Origin: an uncultured Eubacteriales bacterium
GTDB lineage: Bacteria; Bacillota; Clostridia; Oscillospirales; Acutalibacteraceae
Length of the DNA: 52,958 nucleotides
Assembly (NCBI GenBank): GCA_900316495.1
Contig: ONDC01000001.1
Coordinates: 1 to 52,958, forward strand
Direction of reading: 5' to 3'
In this document: in pieces, positions 7,294-15,728 of the stretch
Layout: the number at the start of each line of letters is the position of its first letter
Position numbering within the stretch: position 1 is the first letter of the stretch
Program-made: the position numbers and the translations under genes
Notes under the pieces: model-generated
Database searches by the model: none
Seen by the model: the letters and a program-made list of their open reading frames with translations, nothing else
What the model was told of the DNA's origin: nothing

Positions 7294-9414
7294 ATGATTT
7301 CAGAAAACAACAACGGGATGAATGAAAACGCAATTGAAAAGAGTATCGACCAGACAGTTGAATCGGCCGGGGTGGAGAATACCGTCACAGACGAATATCC
7401 CCTGGGCTTTGACGAGCTGCCGGACGATGATCTTTCCGCCGCGCTTGAAGCTCTTGCGGATGAATTGCAGGAGCATTCTTCTTCCTCGGAGGAACAGGCA
7501 GAGGAAGACCAGCCGGAGGACAATGTTTCTTACGAAGAACCGACGGAGGAGGAATTCTCTGAAGAAGAGCAGGTAGAGGACGAAGTCTCTGACGAGGAAC
7601 CGACAGAAGACGAAGTCTCTGGCAAGGAACCGACGGAGGACGAAGCCTTTGACGAGGAACCGACAGAAAACGAAGTTTCTGACGAAGAACCGACGGAGGA
7701 CGAAGCCTTTGACGAGGAACCGACGGAGGACGAAGTCTCTGACGAGGAACCGACGGAGGACGAAGTCTCTGACGAGGAACCGACGGAGGAAGAAGTTTCT
7801 GACGAGGAACCCACCAAGGAGGAAGAAGTCTCTGACAAGGAACCGACGGAGGACGAAGTCTCTGACGAGGAACCCACCAAGGAGGAAGTCTCTGACGAAG
7901 AACCGACGGAGGACGAAGTCTCTGACGAGGAACCCACCGAGGAAGAAGTCTCTGACGAGGAACCCACCGAGGAAAAATTGACCGACAGAATTAACGATCT
8001 TGTGGATGAGCTGCAGGAAAAAATCCCCGAAGCCGGCACGGACGAAGCAGACGTTGTTTCCACCGATGATCTTTTGCTTATCGCAGACGAGCTTTCAGAT
8101 AATGAAACCTCTGAATGTGATGTATCTGACACATCTGAATCCGAAGCACCCGACCCGATTGCATCAGAGCTGAATGCTCTTGCGGATGTAATGAATACTG
8201 AAAACGACGAAGCGGATTCCTTTTATGACGCGGAAAGCAACGGAAACAACGCTTCCGAAAGCGTTATCGTGGAAGAATCAATTGGTTCTGTCCCTTCTTA
8301 TGCAGAATCAGTTGATCTGAGCCAGGTGATGAACACGCAGAACGACGAAGCCGCTTCGTTTATTGCCGATAACATGGAGGATGAAGACGAAGACATAAAG
8401 GTATTTGTCAAAAAAGCAGAGAAGCCAAAGGCATCCGAAAGCAGTTCCTTCAACCTGCCGGAGGAAAACGTCCCTGCCCCTGAACCTTTTGATAAGACGA
8501 TTGTCAATATTCCTCTTTCCGCGATTGCCGCGGAAGAACTCGAATCCGTTCCGGAGGACATCGGGCAAACCAGCGTATTTGAACCCGTCAGACCACAGCC
8601 GACATACGGTGAGGCAGGCGGGAAACACACTGCCTACGCTGAAAACGGCTCCGGACGCAGAAGCAAGAAAAAATACGGCTTTTTCAGAGGGTTTGCCCTC
8701 ATCGCCGGACTGTTTGCCGCGGTAGTATGCATTGCATGGCTGCTGAGTGTGGTCGCGTTCTCTGCCATGGGCGAAGGAGATACGGTTTCTGCGGAGGAAT
8801 ATGATTACTCCACCACCAGCACAATCATTAAGCCGTTTAATGACGATCAGGAGCCGGAACCGATTGTTGTCCCGGAATTTACCGCCGAAAAGCTGACGAT
8901 CGGCGACACGGGCGATATGGTGGACGCCGTTCAGAAGACGCTCGCCTCTCTTGGCTATCTCGCCCAGAACAAGGTCAGCGGGACCTATGATACCGCCACC
9001 AAAAAAGCGGTCACGCAGTTTCAGAAGGCAAACTTTCTGGAGGCGACGGGCGAGGTGGACAAGGAGACATATGCGCTGATTTTCGACGCAAACGCGACCG
9101 CTCCCACCACCAGAACCACAGATTTGCCGACCACTACCGAAGTCAGCACCACTGTGACCGAAGCTGTGACGAAGTCTACTGCCGCACAGGAACAAAGCAC
9201 AACCGCCTCGACCTCTGCGGAATCAAAGCAGTCAACGTCCTCCACTACCGCTGAATCCGAAAAAACCAGCCATACGGAACAGCAAAGCACCTCTGAGGAA
9301 ACGAAGTCAACCACTGTCACAGAGGATCCAAATACGACAGAAAAGCCAAACCAGACCGAGACTACAAAAAGCACCACGGCTTCCGACAGCGATAATCCGG
9401 AACCGGTGGGTTGA
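7294..9414 (+). CDS. Acidic-repeat, single-pass membrane protein with peptidoglycan-binding domain and Ser/Thr-rich tail
   Basis: The 706-residue protein has four visible parts. Residues about 80-228 are tandem copies of a decapeptide, EEPTEDEVSD and variants. Residues 229-455 are an acidic, low-complexity linker. A Lys/Arg cluster (GRRSKKKYGFFR) precedes one membrane helix at about 463-492, predicting an inside N-terminus and outside C-terminus. Residues about 530-597 are a PG_binding_1-type domain (IGDTGDMVDAVQKTLASLGY, then FQKANFLEATGEVDKETYAL). The last 110 residues are Ser/Thr-rich and end NPEPVG. The domain suggests contact with the cell wall; the role of the acidic cytoplasmic part is unknown. 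The next gene follows by 44 bases without a terminator. No named family fits the whole protein. Confidence 0.85.
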   Translation: MISENNNGMNENAIEKSIDQTVESAGVENTVTDEYPLGFDELPDDDLSAALEALADELQEHSSSSEEQAEEDQPEDNVSYEEPTEEEFSEEEQVEDEVSDEEPTEDEVSGKEPTEDEAFDEEPTENEVSDEEPTEDEAFDEEPTEDEVSDEEPTEDEVSDEEPTEEEVSDEEPTKEEEVSDKEPTEDEVSDEEPTKEEVSDEEPTEDEVSDEEPTEEEVSDEEPTEEKLTDRINDLVDELQEKIPEAGTDEADVVSTDDLLLIADELSDNETSECDVSDTSESEAPDPIASELNALADVMNTENDEADSFYDAESNGNNASESVIVEESIGSVPSYAESVDLSQVMNTQNDEAASFIADNMEDEDEDIKVFVKKAEKPKASESSSFNLPEENVPAPEPFDKTIVNIPLSAIAAEELESVPEDIGQTSVFEPVRPQPTYGEAGGKHTAYAENGSGRRSKKKYGFFRGFALIAGLFAAVVCIAWLLSVVAFSAMGEGDTVSAEEYDYSTTSTIIKPFNDDQEPEPIVVPEFTAEKLTIGDTGDMVDAVQKTLASLGYLAQNKVSGTYDTATKKAVTQFQKANFLEATGEVDKETYALIFDANATAPTTRTTDLPTTTEVSTTVTEAVTKSTAAQEQSTTASTSAESKQSTSSTTAESEKTSHTEQQSTSEETKSTTVTEDPNTTEKPNQTETTKSTTASDSDNPEPVG
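7531..7980 (+). repeat. Tandem ~30-bp repeat encoding EEPTEDEVSD decapeptides
   Basis: About fourteen clear copies and one degenerate copy (EEQVEDEVSD) of a 30-base unit lie head to tail and in frame. The unit encodes [EK]EPT[EK][DEN]E[VA][SF][DG]. One copy has an extra codon (EEPTKEEEVSD), giving 33 bases. Several copies are nearly identical at the DNA level, as expected if the array expands and contracts by slippage or recombination. Confidence 0.92.
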
Positions 9415-9458
9415 TAGAATCTACCATCAGACAACAAAGCAGCGGGGGAATCAGAAAA

Positions 9459-11033
9459 ATGATCAGAGTAACAATTAACGGCGAGATGAAAAGATTTGAG
9501 CCGGGCAAGACCGTATATGACATCATCGACGAGTTTGACAGGAATTACACAAATGATACCTGTGCGGTGAGAATAAACGGTCAAAGGCTCAGTCTGGAGG
9601 ATGAGATCACCCAGGACTGTGAAATGGAGCTGCTTACGTTCCGGGACATGGTCGCAAACAGGTCTTCGGAGGATTACGATTATGACGAAGCGGACGAAGA
9701 AGACGAAAGTGATTTTGGTTTTTTCCCTGATTTCTTTGATCCGAATGCCATGATCACATTCAGCCAGATGTTCGGCGAAGGATATTTCGGAGATAATGCC
9801 ACGCGTATGTCTGACAAAACGACAGACACAGATGCGGCCGATGATCCTCATGAAGACGTTTATGTGGATTCCCAAGCAGATCCTTACGAAGATAACGGAG
9901 ATCAAGCGGAAGAGCTGACAGAGCAGGAAGCAGAGGAGCTGACAGAGCAGGAAGCGGAGGAACTGACGGAGGAGGTTGAACCCGAATCCGATGGAGAGTT
10001 TATCTCTGTCAGCCGGAATGACAACAGAGAACTGACTCCTGAAATGCTTGCCAAAGAAGAAAACAAGGATTCTGACGTTTCGGGTAATGCCGGAATTATT
10101 GTTGCCGAATCCGATGATATGCAGATGCATCTGAACGTTCCGAAAATAGATGACCTGGTAGCAGAGCTTCTTGTGGACATTGAGCAAAAGGATGACACGG
10201 AGCTGTCCACTGACGCCGAAGGGGATTATTCGGTTGACGACGATGACATGGACGCGTTTCTCACCTCACGGATCCTTCCCGAAGAAGTGACGGACGACAT
10301 TCCCGACGACAACGAGATAATAGCAATCGACCACTCGGACAGCGAACCGATCGTTCCTGTTGTGACTAATGAAGCATGGTACGAGGTGGACGAAAACGCA
10401 ATCGAAGATTTCGTCGATTATGAAAAAAGTACTCCCCCCTCTCCTTTTTCGGAGGCTCCGGAATCCCAACACAACGGCAGAAAGAAGCGTATTCCGGCAT
10501 TTCTCAAGGTCGCAGCATTGCTTGTGCTGCTGTTTGGAATAGGCTGGCTTGTCAGCCGGATTGCCATTCATGTGGCAGGCTCCCCGGGAACCGTCAGCAA
10601 CGGCGACAGCAAAGCGCCTGTTTCCGTGGCGGACGTTTCAAAGACCGACGAGATCATTCCGGCTTCATCAGAGGAGGTCACCACCACAACCACCGAAGCA
10701 ACCACCACGACCACCAAGGTGTCCACTACAACTACCGGAACAACCACCACTTCGGCCATCACTACGACTACCAAGGCAACCACCAAGGCGGCAACCACCA
10801 AGGCGACAACCACCAAAAAAGCGACAACTAAGCCAACTACCAAGCCAACCAAAAAAACCACCAAAAAAACTGATGCAAGCACAACGTCATCCGACAGCAC
10901 ATCTCAGACAGATGCGTCCACAACCGGTTCGGAAAAGCCCACGACAAACACAAAGGAAAAGCCAACCACCAATCCCCCTTCTCCTACACTGGGACCGAAC
11001 GAACCTTACGATCCGAATGAAGTCGTCGGCTGA
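9459..11033 (+). CDS. TGS-like N-terminal domain, acidic region, one membrane helix and Thr-rich tail
   Basis: The ATG at 9459 is chosen because GGGGG lies about 11 bases upstream; it overlaps nothing. Residues 1-63 align without gaps to the TGS domain of the nearby ThrRS, with about 22 identities (both share DCE-x-E near residue 53 and NG at 40-41). Residues 64-340 are strongly acidic, including three near-identical EELTEQEA repeats. A basic GRKKR precedes one membrane helix at about 345-369, so the TGS-like part should be cytoplasmic and the tail outside. Residues about 405-480 are dominated by Thr with Lys, Ala and Ser. The end is PNEVVG, similar to the preceding protein. TGS domains occur in ThrRS, SpoT/Rel and some GTPases, usually in RNA or nucleotide contexts; none of these catalytic domains is present here. 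Function is unknown. Confidence 0.85.
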   Translation: MIRVTINGEMKRFEPGKTVYDIIDEFDRNYTNDTCAVRINGQRLSLEDEITQDCEMELLTFRDMVANRSSEDYDYDEADEEDESDFGFFPDFFDPNAMITFSQMFGEGYFGDNATRMSDKTTDTDAADDPHEDVYVDSQADPYEDNGDQAEELTEQEAEELTEQEAEELTEEVEPESDGEFISVSRNDNRELTPEMLAKEENKDSDVSGNAGIIVAESDDMQMHLNVPKIDDLVAELLVDIEQKDDTELSTDAEGDYSVDDDDMDAFLTSRILPEEVTDDIPDDNEIIAIDHSDSEPIVPVVTNEAWYEVDENAIEDFVDYEKSTPPSPFSEAPESQHNGRKKRIPAFLKVAALLVLLFGIGWLVSRIAIHVAGSPGTVSNGDSKAPVSVADVSKTDEIIPASSEEVTTTTTEATTTTTKVSTTTTGTTTTSAITTTTKATTKAATTKATTTKKATTKPTTKPTKKTTKKTDASTTSSDSTSQTDASTTGSEKPTTNTKEKPTTNPPSPTLGPNEPYDPNEVVG

Positions 11034-11051
11034 GTTTTTTTCAAAAAGGTG

Positions 11052-11080
11052 TTGACAAATCGGTTTTTGTGAGTTATGAT
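11052..11080 (+). promoter_or_regulatory. Sigma-A promoter of thrS
   Basis: TTGACA (11052-11057) and TATGAT (11075-11080) are 17 bases apart. Initiation near 11087 gives a leader of about 357 bases. No clear terminator separates this promoter from the TGS-like gene upstream. Confidence 0.8.
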
Positions 11081-11086
11081 GTCCTT

Positions 11087-11396
11087 ATGATAAAAGCATC
11101 GGAAATAAAATAGCATCAAAACGTTGAGGGAGAACAAACCTTTCTGTTCCATGTCACAGAGATCCGCCCGGTTGCTGAGAGGGCGGACGGAGCATTCAGG
11201 CATACACCGCTCCCGAGTCCGGAGTCAGAAAGCCCGTTTGGGCAAAAGCTCCGGCGCGCGGCTGCGTTAACTGCCAATGAGCGGGAGCGTGTTTCTCTGA
11301 AAGCGCTTCAACACGGGTGGAACCGTGGGGCATTGTATTTTTGATCGATCCTCACCCCGAATGTACCGAAATGTGTGCATTCGGGGTGATTTTTTC
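11087..11396 (+). promoter_or_regulatory. T-box leader (threonine) controlling thrS
   Basis: The T-box core GGTGGAACCGTG is at 11316-11327, before the terminator at 11352-11396. Stem I can be drawn with GGGAG (11128-11132) pairing CTCCC (11210-11214) and an upper hairpin TCCGCCC/GGGCGGA (11163-11187 region). This puts ACC (11206-11208), a threonine codon followed by a purine, where the specifier is expected. A further stem, CCGGAG/CTCCGG with an inner GCCCGTTTGGGC hairpin, lies at 11219-11254. Uncharged tRNA-Thr should favour the antiterminator and raise thrS transcription. The T-box call is firm; the specifier assignment is a hand fold. This also accounts for the 410-base gap between the two genes. 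Confidence 0.9.
11352..11396 (+). terminator. Regulated terminator of the thrS T-box
   Basis: TCACCCCGAATG (11352-11363) pairs with CATTCGGGGTGA (11378-11389), followed by a T run. The preceding T-box sequence can form the competing antiterminator. Confidence 0.9.
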
Positions 11397-11443
11397 TTCC
11401 GTTGTTTTCTCAGATTTCACTTTATTTTTCAGGAGGTATTCTT

Positions 11444-13354
11444 ATGATCAAGGTAACGCTTAAAGGCGACGTAAAGGAATTTGAATCCGGCGTATCGGTC
11501 GCCGACGTCGCAAAATCCATCGGCGCGGGTCTCTTTAAATCCGCCTGCGTCGCAAAGGTGAACGGAAATGTGTGCGATCTGCGCACTGTTCTGAATGAGG
11601 ATTGTGAGGTGGAAATCATCACATTCGACGATCCCGAAGGCAAAAAGGCATTCTGGCACACAACCTCGCATATTTTAGCGCAGGCTGTCAAGCGTCTTTA
11701 TCCCGCGGCGAAGCTCTCCATCGGTCCGTCCATCGACAGCGGCTTCTATTACGACTTCGACGTGGAGAAGCCCTTCACATCTGAAGATCTTGAGGCTATT
11801 GAGAAGGAAATGAAGGCCATTGTCAAGAGCGGCATTGAGATTGCCCGCTTTGAGCTTGCGCCCGCCGAGGCTGTCAAGCTGTGCGAGGATATGCAGGAGC
11901 CTTATAAAGTGGAGCTTTGCAACGAGCATGTGGACAAGGGCGAGCCGATTTCCTTCTACAAGCAGGCGGAATTCACCGACCTCTGCGCCGGTCCTCACCT
12001 CATGAGCGTCGCCCCCGTCAAGGCATTCAAGCTGACCAACTGCACGGGCGCGTACTGGCGCGGGGATTCCAAAAACAAAATGCTCTGCCGCGTCTACGGC
12101 GTTTCCTTCCCGAAGGCGGCGCAGCTTGAGGAACACCTCACCATGCTCGAGGAGGCCAAAAAGCGCGACCACAGAAAACTGGGCAAGGAGCTTGAAATAT
12201 TCACTCTGATGGAGGAAGGTCCGGGATTCCCCTTCTTCCTCCCCAAGGGCATGATCGTGAAGAACGAACTGATTAATTACTGGCGCGAGATACACAGGGC
12301 GGCCGGGTACGACGAAATTCAGACGCCCATCATACTCAGCCGTCATTTGTGGGAGACAAGCGGACACTGGTATCATTACAAGGAGAACATGTACACCACG
12401 GTCATTGACGACGAGGATTATGCCATCAAGCCGATGAACTGTCCCGGCGGCATTCTGGTTTACAAGACAAAAATGCATTCCTACCGCGATCTGCCGCTCA
12501 GAATGGGCGAGTTGGGTCTTGTTCACAGACATGAGCTTTCCGGTGCGCTGCACGGTCTTATGCGTGTCAGGAACTTCACACAGGACGATGCGCATATTTT
12601 TATGACAAAAGAACAGATCAAGGATGAAGTAAAGGGCGTTGTGCAACTGATCGATAAGGTTTACAGGCAGTTCGGCTTTACCTATCACATTGAGCTTTCC
12701 ACCAAACCGGCGGATTCCATGGGCAGCGAGGAGGACTGGGAGATCGCGACAGAGGCGCTCCGTCAGTCTATCACGGAACTGGGATATGATTACAAGGTCA
12801 ATGAGGGTGACGGCGCGTTCTACGGTCCGAAGCTCGATTTCCACCTGACCGACTGCATCGGCAGAACATGGCAATGCGGTACCATTCAGCTCGACTTCCA
12901 GCTTCCCGAGCGGTTTGAACTGGAATATGTCGGCGCGGACGGAAACAAACACCGTCCTATCATGATTCACCGCGTGGTATTCGGCAGTATTGAGCGGTTT
13001 ATCGGTATTCTGATAGAGCATTTTGCCGGCGCGTTTCCGGTGTGGCTGGCTCCCGTACAGGTCAAGCTCCTTCCCATTGCCGACAGACACCTCGACTATA
13101 TCTATGAGGTCAAGAAGGCGCTCGAAGCCAAGGGCATCCGCTGCGAGGTGGACGACCGCAACGAAAAGATCGGCTACAAGATCAGAGAAGCACAGGTCAA
13201 GAAGGTTCCTTACATGGTGATTGTCGGCGACAAGGACGTCGAGGCGGGCACGGTTGCCATCCGTTCCCGCAAGGACGGCGACCTCGGCGCCATGACGCCT
13301 GCCGAATTCGTTGAATTTATGGTGGAGAAGGTCAGTTCCAAAGTCAACGACTGA
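11444..13354 (+). CDS. thrS: Threonyl-tRNA synthetase
   Basis: The ATG at 11444 has an AGGAGG site 8 bases upstream. The 636-residue protein has all ThrRS parts. A TGS domain spans 1-62. The editing SAD region at about 65-230 contains HTTSHILAQAVKRLYP and DLCAGPHL. The class II core contains the zinc-site Cys in AIKPMNCPGGILVYK (about residue 333), then HRHELSGALHGLMRVRNF and TQDDAHIF. The anticodon-binding domain at about 540-636 starts near PVWLAPVQVKLLPI. It charges tRNA-Thr in the cytoplasm and clears mischarged Ser-tRNA. The T-box upstream matches this specificity. Nothing is missing. Confidence 0.98.
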   Translation: MIKVTLKGDVKEFESGVSVADVAKSIGAGLFKSACVAKVNGNVCDLRTVLNEDCEVEIITFDDPEGKKAFWHTTSHILAQAVKRLYPAAKLSIGPSIDSGFYYDFDVEKPFTSEDLEAIEKEMKAIVKSGIEIARFELAPAEAVKLCEDMQEPYKVELCNEHVDKGEPISFYKQAEFTDLCAGPHLMSVAPVKAFKLTNCTGAYWRGDSKNKMLCRVYGVSFPKAAQLEEHLTMLEEAKKRDHRKLGKELEIFTLMEEGPGFPFFLPKGMIVKNELINYWREIHRAAGYDEIQTPIILSRHLWETSGHWYHYKENMYTTVIDDEDYAIKPMNCPGGILVYKTKMHSYRDLPLRMGELGLVHRHELSGALHGLMRVRNFTQDDAHIFMTKEQIKDEVKGVVQLIDKVYRQFGFTYHIELSTKPADSMGSEEDWEIATEALRQSITELGYDYKVNEGDGAFYGPKLDFHLTDCIGRTWQCGTIQLDFQLPERFELEYVGADGNKHRPIMIHRVVFGSIERFIGILIEHFAGAFPVWLAPVQVKLLPIADRHLDYIYEVKKALEAKGIRCEVDDRNEKIGYKIREAQVKKVPYMVIVGDKDVEAGTVAIRSRKDGDLGAMTPAEFVEFMVEKVSSKVND

Positions 13355-13387
13355 TCGTTGTTGTTTATTGCATACAATTCTTTCGTT

Positions 13388-13416
13388 CCTTCACCGGAAA
13401 TATCTTCCGGTGAAGG
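13388..13416 (+). terminator. Hairpin after thrS, possible terminator
   Basis: CCTTCACCGGA (13388-13398) pairs perfectly with TCCGGTGAAGG (13406-13416). Only a short A/T-rich stretch follows rather than a real T run, so termination may be incomplete. Confidence 0.5.
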
Positions 13417-13446
13417 AATATTTATATCGGAAAAAAGGTGATAATT

Positions 13447-14433
13447 GTGAAAATAACCGTACTCGATATGGATACTGCCGTGATTGACGGCGATATTTCG
13501 CTTGACGAGCTCAGTGAATTGGGAAATCTTAAAATAATAGGAAAGACCGGATTTGACGACACCGTAGAACTTATTGGCGATGCCGAAGCGGTGATTTGCA
13601 ACAAGACCCGAATCACCCGGGATGTTATGAAAAGCTGCCCTGATTTAAAATACGTCGGGCTGATGGGAACCGGCTTTGATCAGGTGGACATTGCCGCCGC
13701 CTGCGAGAGGGGAATCACGGTCTGCAATGTGCCGGCGTATTCCTCCGACGCGGTGGCGCAGCACACCTTCGCCCTGATACTCAATCATTTTTGCAGAATA
13801 TCGGAATACGTGACTGACTGCGCGGAGGGCGGCTGGAGGGAGAAGAAATATCTGTCCGTCTTCGGGCGGGAGACACACGAGCTTGCCGGAAAAACCATCG
13901 GGCTGATCGGCTGCGGCGGCATTGGCGGAAGGGTGGCAAAAATCGCCCACGCGTTCGGTATGCGGGTGCTTGTTTTCAACCGCTCCCCCGAAAAGCTCAG
14001 GAATTTTTCCTGTGTCGCGCCTGCTTCGCTTGAAACGCTTCTCCGCGAATCGGACGTCGTGTCGATCCACTGTCCGCTGAACGAATCCTCCCGCGAGCTG
14101 CTCAACCGTCGCACCCTTTCCCTGATGAAGCCGACCGCGCTGCTGGTCAACACCTCCCGCGGGGGCATTATCAACGAAGCCGACTTAGCGCAGGCGCTCA
14201 ATGAAGGACGCATCGCGGCAGCCGCCGTCGATGTGCTGACAGAGGAGCCGATGACGGAGGGCACGCCGCTCCTTCACGCAAAAAACATCGTTTTCACCCC
14301 GCACGTCGCGTGGGCGCCGGTGGAAACCCGCCGCAGGCTGTTTGAAACCGTCGCGGCAAATCTCAGAGCCTTCCTTGCGGGAAGCCCGCAGAACGTTGTG
14401 CAAAACCAGCCTCACACAGAAGGCAAAGAATAA
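13447..14433 (+). CDS. D-isomer-specific 2-hydroxyacid dehydrogenase
   Basis: A GTG at 13447 is preferred over the in-frame GTG at 13438, because the latter overlaps AAGGTG, which serves well as the binding site for the former. The 328-residue protein has the family layout. The NAD-binding motif is IGLIGCGGIGGRVAKIA (about 148-164). The catalytic residues are visible as Arg in NTSRGGIINE, Glu in TEEPMTEG and His in FTPHVAW. This fits the glycerate/hydroxypyruvate-type branch of the family, but the substrate cannot be fixed. It stands alone between thrS and a strong terminator. Confidence 0.93.
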   Translation: MKITVLDMDTAVIDGDISLDELSELGNLKIIGKTGFDDTVELIGDAEAVICNKTRITRDVMKSCPDLKYVGLMGTGFDQVDIAAACERGITVCNVPAYSSDAVAQHTFALILNHFCRISEYVTDCAEGGWREKKYLSVFGRETHELAGKTIGLIGCGGIGGRVAKIAHAFGMRVLVFNRSPEKLRNFSCVAPASLETLLRESDVVSIHCPLNESSRELLNRRTLSLMKPTALLVNTSRGGIINEADLAQALNEGRIAAAAVDVLTEEPMTEGTPLLHAKNIVFTPHVAWAPVETRRRLFETVAANLRAFLAGSPQNVVQNQPHTEGKE

Positions 14434-14448
14434 CGCGCCACACCATTG

Positions 14449-14493
14449 ACGTCCCCGTACAGCCGGAAAACAGGATGTACGGGGACGTTTTTT
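14449..14493 (+). terminator. Rho-independent terminator after the dehydrogenase gene
   Basis: ACGTCCCCGTAC (14449-14460) pairs perfectly with GTACGGGGACGT (14477-14488), followed by six T. Confidence 0.92.
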
Positions 14494-14555
14494 GCGTACA
14501 ACCGGAAAAATAGAAAAAATCCCTATAAAAAAACAAAAAAGTTATCAAAAAATAC

Positions 14556-14584
14556 TTCATTTTTATGCAATTGTATGATATAAT
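14556..14584 (+). promoter_or_regulatory. Probable promoter of hprK
   Basis: A perfect TATAAT at 14579-14584 is preceded by a weak TTCATT (14556-14561) at 17 bases, 71 bases upstream of the hprK start. Confidence 0.5.
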
Positions 14585-14654
14585 TACATTAACTACAGCT
14601 GTGAGAATGTTGTTTCCCCGTGAGAAATAAATCTATTACGAAAGGTCGTATCAT

Positions 14655-15623
14655 ATGGCAATCACCTTCACCGTATCCCTTGCGAAAATCATCAAGGAAT
14701 TTTCGCTGGAAACCGTCTATCTTGAAAAGAATCCGGAGGAAGTGCTGATTTCCTCCAACGAAGTCAACCGACCCGGCGTCGAGCTGACCGGCTTCTTCAA
14801 CTTCTACGACAACCGCAGGATCATGGTCTGCGGCAACACTGAAATGGCGTATCTCGGCGGCTTCACGCCGGAACAGAGGGCGAAATGTCTTGACGACCTG
14901 ATGTCAAAGGGCGCGCCCGCGCTGATTCTCTGCCGCAGCTTCGAGCCGTTTGAGGAAATGCTGGAAGCGGCGAAGAAGTACAATATGCCGATATTTGTCA
15001 CTCCCGAACCGACCTCCCAATTCATGTCCGACCTCATTGCGCTGCTGAATGTGGAGCTTGCGCCGCGAGTCACCCGCCACGGCGTTCTGGTGGAGGTCTA
15101 CGGCGAGGGCATTCTACTGCTCGGCGACAGCGGCGTCGGCAAGAGCGAGACAGCCATCGAGCTGGTCAAGAGAGGCCACCGTCTCATCGCCGACGACGCG
15201 GTGGAGATCCGCAAGGTCTCCAATAAGACCCTCGTCGGCTCAGCGCCCGCCAATATCCGCCACTTCATCGAGCTGCGCGGCATCGGCATCATCAACGCCC
15301 GCCGCATCTTCGGTATGGGCTCGGTCAAGATCACAGAAAAGATCGATCTCGTCATCGCCCTTGAAAACTGGGATCCCGACAAGGTCTATGACCGCATGGG
15401 CATGGAGAACGAGTACACCGAGCTTCTGGGCAACAAGCTGCCCATGCTGACCATTCCCGTCAAGCCCGGCAGAAATTTAGCCATCATCATCGAGGTCGCG
15501 GCGATGAACAACCGCCAGAAGAAGATGGGCTACAACGCCGCGCAGGAGCTTCTGCACAACCTCGGTATGGACGTGGTTCCCACCACGCCGGAGGTCAAGG
15601 AGGAATGGGACAGCTTCAGCTGA
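14655..15623 (+). CDS. hprK: HPr(Ser) kinase/phosphorylase
   Basis: The 322-residue protein carries the Walker A motif LLGDSGVGKSETAIELVKR at about residue 155-170. The HprK signature ALENWDPDKVYDRMGMENE is followed by YTELLGNKLPMLTIPVKPGR. HprK phosphorylates Ser46 of HPr (and Crh) according to glycolytic state and reverses this reaction, which governs carbon catabolite control in Bacillota. Its position upstream of a ROK kinase, murB, rapZ and whiA matches a loosely conserved Bacillota neighbourhood. No ptsH or crh gene lies in this window. The site GAAAGG lies about 10 bases before the ATG. Confidence 0.97.
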   Translation: MAITFTVSLAKIIKEFSLETVYLEKNPEEVLISSNEVNRPGVELTGFFNFYDNRRIMVCGNTEMAYLGGFTPEQRAKCLDDLMSKGAPALILCRSFEPFEEMLEAAKKYNMPIFVTPEPTSQFMSDLIALLNVELAPRVTRHGVLVEVYGEGILLLGDSGVGKSETAIELVKRGHRLIADDAVEIRKVSNKTLVGSAPANIRHFIELRGIGIINARRIFGMGSVKITEKIDLVIALENWDPDKVYDRMGMENEYTELLGNKLPMLTIPVKPGRNLAIIIEVAAMNNRQKKMGYNAAQELLHNLGMDVVPTTPEVKEEWDSFS

Positions 15624-15728
15624 GTGAAGGGTTCCGGAAGAAGCGGTATTTCAACTGGTCAATAATGCATGAGTGTCCGAAAGAACGGGCGCTGTGTGTT
15701 AAATATAGAAATGTTGAGGTGTATTTTT

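Noticed and set aside
7531-7980. Possible CRISPR-like array
   Set aside because: Repeats are directly adjacent without spacers and encode an in-frame peptide.
7530-8132. Minus-strand frame of 200 codons rich in Ser/Val/Gly opposite the acidic repeat
   Set aside because: It is the mirror of the 30-base repeats; the plus-strand frame has a promoter, binding site and domains, this one has none.
11675-13090. Long minus-strand frame opposite thrS
   Set aside because: thrS is full length and clearly coding; the opposite frame has no recognised motif or binding site.
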